From assembly GCA_027031325.1 (NCBI GenBank), contig JALVRI010000524.1, positions 1 through 9,698 on the forward strand: a stretch of 9,698 nt of DNA, in the 5' to 3' direction. A program made the position numbers and the translations under genes. Of this stretch, positions 6,391 through 9,698 are shown in pieces (position 1 is the first letter of the stretch; each line of letters begins with the position of its first letter). The stretch comes from Desulfobacteraceae bacterium. Lineage in GTDB: Bacteria; Desulfobacterota; Desulfobacteria; Desulfobacterales; Desulfosarcinaceae. The notes under the pieces were generated by a model. That model searched no databases and was not told the origin of the DNA. It saw only the letters and a program-made list of their open reading frames with translations.

Positions 6391-6573
6391 TTATCCTTGT
6401 CCCAGACTTTTCGATTTCGAGCGGGACTGGGACGAATCGGGAGGACAACTGCAGCGGGTGAGTTCCAATTTACATTTACCGCATATTTTCCCATTCTTCT
6501 TGGTGACATATATTACATGGGTTTCACATTTACAGCGTTCGCATTTCATCATGGCCGCACCACGTCTTTGCAT
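6391..6573 (-). CDS. Small Cys-rich zinc-ribbon-like protein, unknown function
   Basis: The frame gives 60 residues. The core has CERC at 11-14 and CGKC at 31-34, a four-cysteine pair 17 residues apart as in zinc ribbons or rubredoxin-like knuckles. Three further cysteines (16, 41 and 43) follow or precede, and the tail is Ser/Lys-rich and probably disordered. The start at 6573 is chosen because AAGGAT lies 5 nt upstream. An in-frame ATG at 6621 and a TTG at 6639 would add 16 or 22 residues but have no ribosome binding site, and ATGs at 6552/6549 would shorten it. I do not recognise a named family. It is convergent with the EptA-like gene. A role as a small metal-binding or nucleic-acid-binding protein is only an inference from the cysteines. 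Confidence 0.6.
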   Translation of the reverse strand: MQRRGAAMMKCERCKCETHVIYVTKKNGKICGKCKLELTRCSCPPDSSQSRSKSKSLGQG

Positions 6574-6639
6574 ATCATCCTTGGGATTTCCGACCGAACT
6601 TTTCTGAGAAAGATTAACCATAAAAAAAGTGGGGCGCAA

Positions 6640-6941
6640 GCTAAATAAGTCAAAAGAACCACATAATTTTCAGAAAAGATGTGAAAAAAAATCCACAAAG
6701 GCCTTGGAAGCGCCCTTCTCTCAATTTGCCGCCATTGCCGGGGCAGACCATACCAGATTACAACTTATTGAATTTTAAGCAATTAGCAAGTAGAGAAAAT
6801 TGTTTTTTTACTTCGGCCCAAAACTTGCATTAAAACATTGGCGAGCTGATCTTAAGGTTTTTGGTAAAGACTTACGGATTTTCAACTCTCATTTTTTTCG
6901 CCTCCGGCCGAAGGTAGCACGAATTTTTTGAAAGGGGAAAC
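6640..6941. other. AT-rich intergenic region upstream of the STAS-like gene
   Basis: No coding frame with a credible start was found on either strand. The region holds a candidate -24/-12 promoter at 6814-6829. The promoter for the divergent zinc-ribbon gene should also lie here, but I see no convincing -35/-10 pair for it. Base composition is clearly more AT-rich than the flanking genes. Confidence 0.5.
6814..6829 (+). promoter_or_regulatory. Candidate sigma-54 (-24/-12) promoter upstream of the STAS-like gene
   Basis: CGGCCCAAAACTTGCA matches the RpoN consensus TGGCACG-N4-TTGCA at 9 of 12 fixed positions. The invariant GG and GC are kept at exactly 12 nt spacing and the TTGCA block is perfect. 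The expected start near 6841 gives a leader of about 100 nt before the ATG at 6942. No enhancer-binding-protein site was recognised upstream. Confidence 0.5.
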
Positions 6942-7235
6942 ATGGCGACTAATTTCAAGATATTCATCCATCGGACGCGTGAAAGTCTTCATCTCAAGCT
7001 TATTGGAGACCTGGACGGTAGTAGTGCCGCCGAATTTATTCAGGTTCTCAAGGCCAATTGTGAAAAAGGTGTCAACGTAATCATCAATACGACCGAATTG
7101 AACCATGTTCATCCATTCGGGCTGGAGGTACTAAAAAAGAATTTCTACAAAATTTCAATGATCAAGCCCAGCCTGACTTTCATCGGCCGCAACCTGGGCA
7201 CAACCGAAGCCTTCGCCCATACCACCCTGGGTTGA
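6942..7235 (+). CDS. STAS-like domain protein lacking the usual phosphorylatable serine
   Basis: The 97-residue single-domain protein has the pattern of SpoIIAA-type STAS domains: an early strand (LHLKLIGDLDG, about residues 16-26), a helix (SSAAEFIQVLKANCEKG, 27-43), a strand (VNVIINTTEL), then HVHPFGLEVLKKN where canonical anti-sigma-factor antagonists have a D-S-S-G-L motif carrying the regulatory serine. Here His-Pro-Phe precedes the Gly-Leu, so switching by serine phosphorylation at that site is unlikely. GAAAGGGG lies about 5 nt before the ATG. It appears to be a single-gene unit, possibly expressed from a sigma-54 promoter. The role is probably protein-protein interaction in signalling or envelope transport, but no partner kinase or phosphatase gene is nearby. 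The fold call rests on pattern, not on an alignment. Confidence 0.72.
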   Translation: MATNFKIFIHRTRESLHLKLIGDLDGSSAAEFIQVLKANCEKGVNVIINTTELNHVHPFGLEVLKKNFYKISMIKPSLTFIGRNLGTTEAFAHTTLG

Positions 7236-7358
7236 AGTACTGCTTTACAGGGTTCTGAACCCGGGTCGCCCGAAAAGATTTCAATTGATAGGGCCAAGCC
7301 ACAAACGTGCCTAATTAAAAGGTGCCCGGTCATAAAATTATGCTACTGTCAATTATCT

Positions 7359-7387
7359 TTGCCATGGGCGACAATCTGTATTAGCAT
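7359..7387 (+). promoter_or_regulatory. Probable sigma-70 promoter of the Deg protease operon
   Basis: TTGCCA (7359-7364, 5 of 6) is followed by a 17-nt spacer and TAGCAT (7382-7387, 4 of 6). Initiation near 7394 would leave a leader of about 80 nt before the protease start. Its position inside the in-frame extension upstream of 7473 also argues that the TTG at 7359 is not the start codon. The 7236-7358 stretch upstream shows no gene. Confidence 0.45.
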
Positions 7388-7472
7388 ACTGCCAGCAACT
7401 CACATCCACCGCAAGGCATGTCGGCTTGCCACTTCCGCCATGCCGGGGGACAACCGTTATCATACGGAAGGA

Positions 7473-8993
7473 ATGATGAAAAAGATATATCATCTCCTGC
7501 TCTGCCTGTTTCTTATCGGCCCGGGCCTGGATGCCTGCCTGGAATGCAAGGCTTTGGCCCAGAGTGACATGCAAAACATCCGAAAAAGCGTTGTCAGGAT
7601 CCAGGTGGTGGCCCAGCAGCCCGATTATCGGGTGCCCTGGTCACCAGGCCGTACTACTACCGGCTGGGGTTCCGGTTTCATAATCTCCGGCAACCGCATT
7701 TTGACCAATGCCCATGTTTCCAGTGACACCAGGTTCATAACCATCGAGAAAGAAGGTGACGGGCGGCGATACGAAGCACGGGTGAGTTACATCGCCCACG
7801 ACTGCGATCTTGCCCTGCTGGAAGTTGTAGACAAAAATTTTTTTGCCGGAACCAGGCCACTTGCAATCGGAGGAGTTCCGGATCTTGACTCGGAAGTCAC
7901 CGTCGTAGGTTATCCCATCGGAGGTGACCGGATATCGGTCACACGGGGGGTGGTCTCGCGCATCGATTACCAGGTATACTCCCACTCCGGTGTTGACAGC
8001 CATCTTGCCATCCAGATAGATGCCGCCATCAATCCTGGCAACAGCGGAGGTCCGGTATTGCAGGACAACCGGGTGGTAGGGGTGGCTTTTCAGGGTTACT
8101 CGGGCCTGGTGGCCCAAAACGTCGGCTACATGATCCCGGTTCCGGTGATCCGGCGTTTCCTCAAAGATGTTGCAGACGGTCACTACGACCGCTATGTCGA
8201 TCTTGGGATTCAATTCTTTCCCCTGATCAACCCCGCCCAGAGGCGGGCGCTGGGGCTCGCCCCCGGCGATTACGGCGTCATGGTCAGCGATGTTATGGAA
8301 GCCGGTGGAGCTTACGGGGTGTTGGAAACAGGTGATGTTCTGCTCAAGATCGACGGCAAACCGATCTTCAGCGACGGTTACGTGGCCATGGACGGCGCCC
8401 GGTTGTTGCTGAACGAGGTTGTGGAACGCAAATTCAAGGGAGATCACGTCGAGATGGAGATCATGCGGTCAGGCAGGCTGAAAAAGGTCAAGATCGAACT
8501 GACCATGCCCTGGCCTTACTTGATGCTTGCCAACCGGCACGACCAGCGCCCGCGCTACGTCTTGTTTGCCGGACTGGTATTCCAACCCCTTTCGAACCCG
8601 CTTTTTTCCATCCTTCAAAAAACAAGCGTCGAACTGCGCTATTTTTACAGCCGTTTCGTTGAAAAAGGGATTTACCGCGATCACCCGGAGGTGATAGTCA
8701 TCAGCCGGATCATTCCCGATCCGGCCAACATACACCTCAAAAGATTCACCAATGCCATCGTAGACCGGGTCAACGGCAAAGCGGTACGCACCCTGGAAGA
8801 GCTCTACCGTCAGCTTGAAGCCGATTCTGAATTCTACGTGATCGAGCTCTTGGGTAACAATCGGCCCATCGTCCTGACGGCCAAGGCGGCCTCCGCGGCC
8901 AAAAAGCGCATGATCGAAAAGTACGGCATAAAGCAGCAGGCTTACCTGAAAGGAGGTATTGTCCCTGCGCAATGGAGGAAAACTGACCGATGA
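7473..8993 (+). CDS. Exported HtrA/Deg-family serine protease with PDZ and Deg2/Deg9-like C-terminal module
   Basis: From 7473 the protein has 506 residues. Residues 1-29 form a signal peptide (basic MMKKIYH, hydrophobic core LLLCLFLIG, probable cleavage after ALA). The trypsin-like domain carries the full triad: His81 in TNAHV, Asp112 in HDCDLALL and Ser191 in NPGNSGGPV, with the GWGSGFII strand at 64-71. A PDZ domain spans about 243-347 (VMVSDV, LETGDVLLKIDGKPI). The C-terminal 150 residues, with YVLFAGLVFQPLS at 362-374, resemble the extra PDZ-like module of Deg2/Deg9-type proteases rather than the second PDZ of DegP. The likely role is periplasmic protein quality control or regulated proteolysis. 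GGAAGGA lies immediately before two adjacent ATGs (7473, 7476); the second has better spacing. The stop overlaps the next gene by ATGA, so the pair is translationally coupled. Confidence 0.9.
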   Translation: MMKKIYHLLLCLFLIGPGLDACLECKALAQSDMQNIRKSVVRIQVVAQQPDYRVPWSPGRTTTGWGSGFIISGNRILTNAHVSSDTRFITIEKEGDGRRYEARVSYIAHDCDLALLEVVDKNFFAGTRPLAIGGVPDLDSEVTVVGYPIGGDRISVTRGVVSRIDYQVYSHSGVDSHLAIQIDAAINPGNSGGPVLQDNRVVGVAFQGYSGLVAQNVGYMIPVPVIRRFLKDVADGHYDRYVDLGIQFFPLINPAQRRALGLAPGDYGVMVSDVMEAGGAYGVLETGDVLLKIDGKPIFSDGYVAMDGARLLLNEVVERKFKGDHVEMEIMRSGRLKKVKIELTMPWPYLMLANRHDQRPRYVLFAGLVFQPLSNPLFSILQKTSVELRYFYSRFVEKGIYRDHPEVIVISRIIPDPANIHLKRFTNAIVDRVNGKAVRTLEELYRQLEADSEFYVIELLGNNRPIVLTAKAASAAKKRMIEKYGIKQQAYLKGGIVPAQWRKTDR

Positions 8994-9698
8994 TATGGCA
9001 AAAGCGACCATTTTCAATCGATATTCTGGTGTTATCCCTACTGGCCGCAGCTGCCCTGGGCGGGTGCAGTTTTTTCACAGCCGGTCGATCATCAACGGAC
9101 GGGAGGGCCGAGAGCCCCAAATACTCCATCGTCAAAGTTACCGTTACCTCCCAGGGTTGGTATTTTCATCGCCCCTGGCAAAATCGGAGACCTGCCACCC
9201 GTCAGGCCGTCGGAGCGGTGGTAAAAGGCGGCCTGGTTCTGGTTACGGCGAACCTGGTGGCAAATCAACGCTACATCCAGCTCGAGGATCTGGACAGGCA
9301 GCGCCAATGCCAGGGCAACGTTCAGGTGGTGGACTACGAAGCCAATCTGGCCCTCATCAAGCCTAGCGATCCCCGTTTTCTCACCGGACTGGCCCCCATT
9401 GAGCTGGCGGACCGAATCAGGCCCAAGTCGGTTTTGACCGTGCTGCAGGTAAAGCCGAACGGAGATGTAGTCCCCAGCCGGGGAGAAATAACTTCAGTCG
9501 ACCTGGGCACCTATCCTTTCGGTGACTACTTTCTTACCTACCGGCTTAACCAATCCTTGCAGTACCGTTATGCCAATCTCACCCTGCCGGTTCTGGTATC
9601 CGGCAAGCTGGCCGGGTTCGTTATGCGCTATTCATCCAAATCCCAAACCGTGGAAGTTTTGGCGGAGCCGGTAATAAGGCATTTCATGGCCGATGCGG
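8990..9698 (+). CDS. Lipoprotein with an inactive trypsin-like fold (pseudoprotease), truncated by window edge
   Basis: The frame stays open for 236 codons to the right edge. It starts at ATG 8990, which overlaps the TGA of the Deg protease gene, with GGAGG about 11 nt upstream. Residues 12-25 are hydrophobic and end in the lipobox LGGC with Cys26; Ser at +2 suggests outer-membrane sorting. The mature part lines up with the upstream protease in order: VLVTANLV (85-90 region) with ILTNAHV, EANLALI (117-123) with DCDLALL, a GEITSVD strand with GVVSRID, and ANLTLPVL (195-202) with GNSGGPVL. The catalytic positions become Leu89 for His, Asn119 for Asp and Leu197 for Ser, and the oxyanion glycines are gone, so proteolysis is very unlikely. 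I infer an anchor, adaptor or regulator of the neighbouring protease. The remaining domains are outside the window. Confidence 0.85.
   Translation, partial: MIWQKRPFSIDILVLSLLAAAALGGCSFFTAGRSSTDGRAESPKYSIVKVTVTSQGWYFHRPWQNRRPATRQAVGAVVKGGLVLVTANLVANQRYIQLEDLDRQRQCQGNVQVVDYEANLALIKPSDPRFLTGLAPIELADRIRPKSVLTVLQVKPNGDVVPSRGEITSVDLGTYPFGDYFLTYRLNQSLQYRYANLTLPVLVSGKLAGFVMRYSSKSQTVEVLAEPVIRHFMADA

Noticed and set aside
6811..6913. Inverted repeat CTTCGGCC (6811-6818) and GGCCGAAG (6906-6913) around the leader of the STAS-like gene
   Set aside because: It is only 8 bp with an 87-nt gap and no supporting compensatory structure; a regulatory hairpin cannot be argued from this alone.
7255..7276. Possible terminator after the STAS-like gene (GGGTTC-TGAACCC and CGGG-TCG-CCCG)
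   Set aside because: The short overlapping stems are not followed by a T tract.
7359..7472. TTG start at 7359 for the Deg protease
   Set aside because: It would bury the signal peptide behind 38 residues and overlaps a good -35 element; GGAAGGA directly precedes the ATGs at 7473 and 7476.
7641..8447. A 268-codon open frame on the minus strand inside the Deg protease gene
   Set aside because: It lies opposite a gene with a full catalytic triad and domain structure, shows no recognisable motif, and has no sign of its own ribosome binding site. It is a shadow frame produced by codon bias.
1..9698. A selenoprotein gene, SECIS element or tRNA-Sec that would go with selB
   Set aside because: No recognised gene here is interrupted by an in-frame TGA and none of the three tRNAs has the long variable arm or TCA anticodon of tRNA-Sec.

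Overview
The window looks like chromosomal DNA from a Gram-negative, probably anaerobic bacterium. I favour Desulfobacterota (a sulfate-reducer-like lineage), as an inference from gene content: selB, a B12-riboswitch-controlled cobT, a -24/-12 type promoter, an EptA-like inner-membrane enzyme, and an exported Deg protease beside an outer-membrane-type lipoprotein. No insertion sequence, CRISPR array, prophage gene or plasmid function was seen.

Layout, left to right. (1) 1-1840, minus strand: a 56-residue two-helix membrane protein (GTG start) is followed after 18 nt by selB (TTG start), whose 3' end leaves the window. (2) 1841-2723: three plus-strand tRNA genes, His(GTG), Arg(TCG) and Ala(GGC), all with encoded CCA. 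A near-perfect terminator-like hairpin sits between His and Arg, and a second hairpin separates tRNA-Ala from the convergent cobT. (3) 2724-4165, minus strand: promoter, cobalamin riboswitch, intrinsic terminator and cobT, a self-contained B12-repressible transcription unit. (4) 4338-4484, plus strand: the 32-residue ribosomal protein bTHX gene with a very strong ribosome binding site and its own terminator. (5) 4571-6247, plus: a membrane-anchored phosphoethanolamine-transferase-like enzyme of the alkaline phosphatase/sulfatase fold. (6) 6391-6573, minus: a small Cys-rich zinc-ribbon-like protein. (7) 6640-7235: AT-rich intergenic DNA with a candidate sigma-54 promoter, then a small STAS-like protein. 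(8) 7359-9698, plus: a promoter candidate, a secreted HtrA/Deg-type serine protease with a complete catalytic triad and a Deg2/Deg9-like C-terminal module, and, overlapping it by ATGA, a lipoprotein with the same protease fold in which all three catalytic residues are replaced. The lipoprotein gene runs off the right edge.

Most of the window is housekeeping: selenocysteine insertion, B12 assembly, tRNAs and a ribosomal protein. The most unusual part is the right end, where an active periplasmic Deg protease is translationally coupled to a membrane-anchored pseudoprotease homologue, suggesting a protease/pseudoprotease pair. Four genes are absent from a simple six-frame listing of complete ORFs and were found by direct reading: selB and the pseudoprotease (both run off an edge), and bTHX and the small membrane protein (both short).
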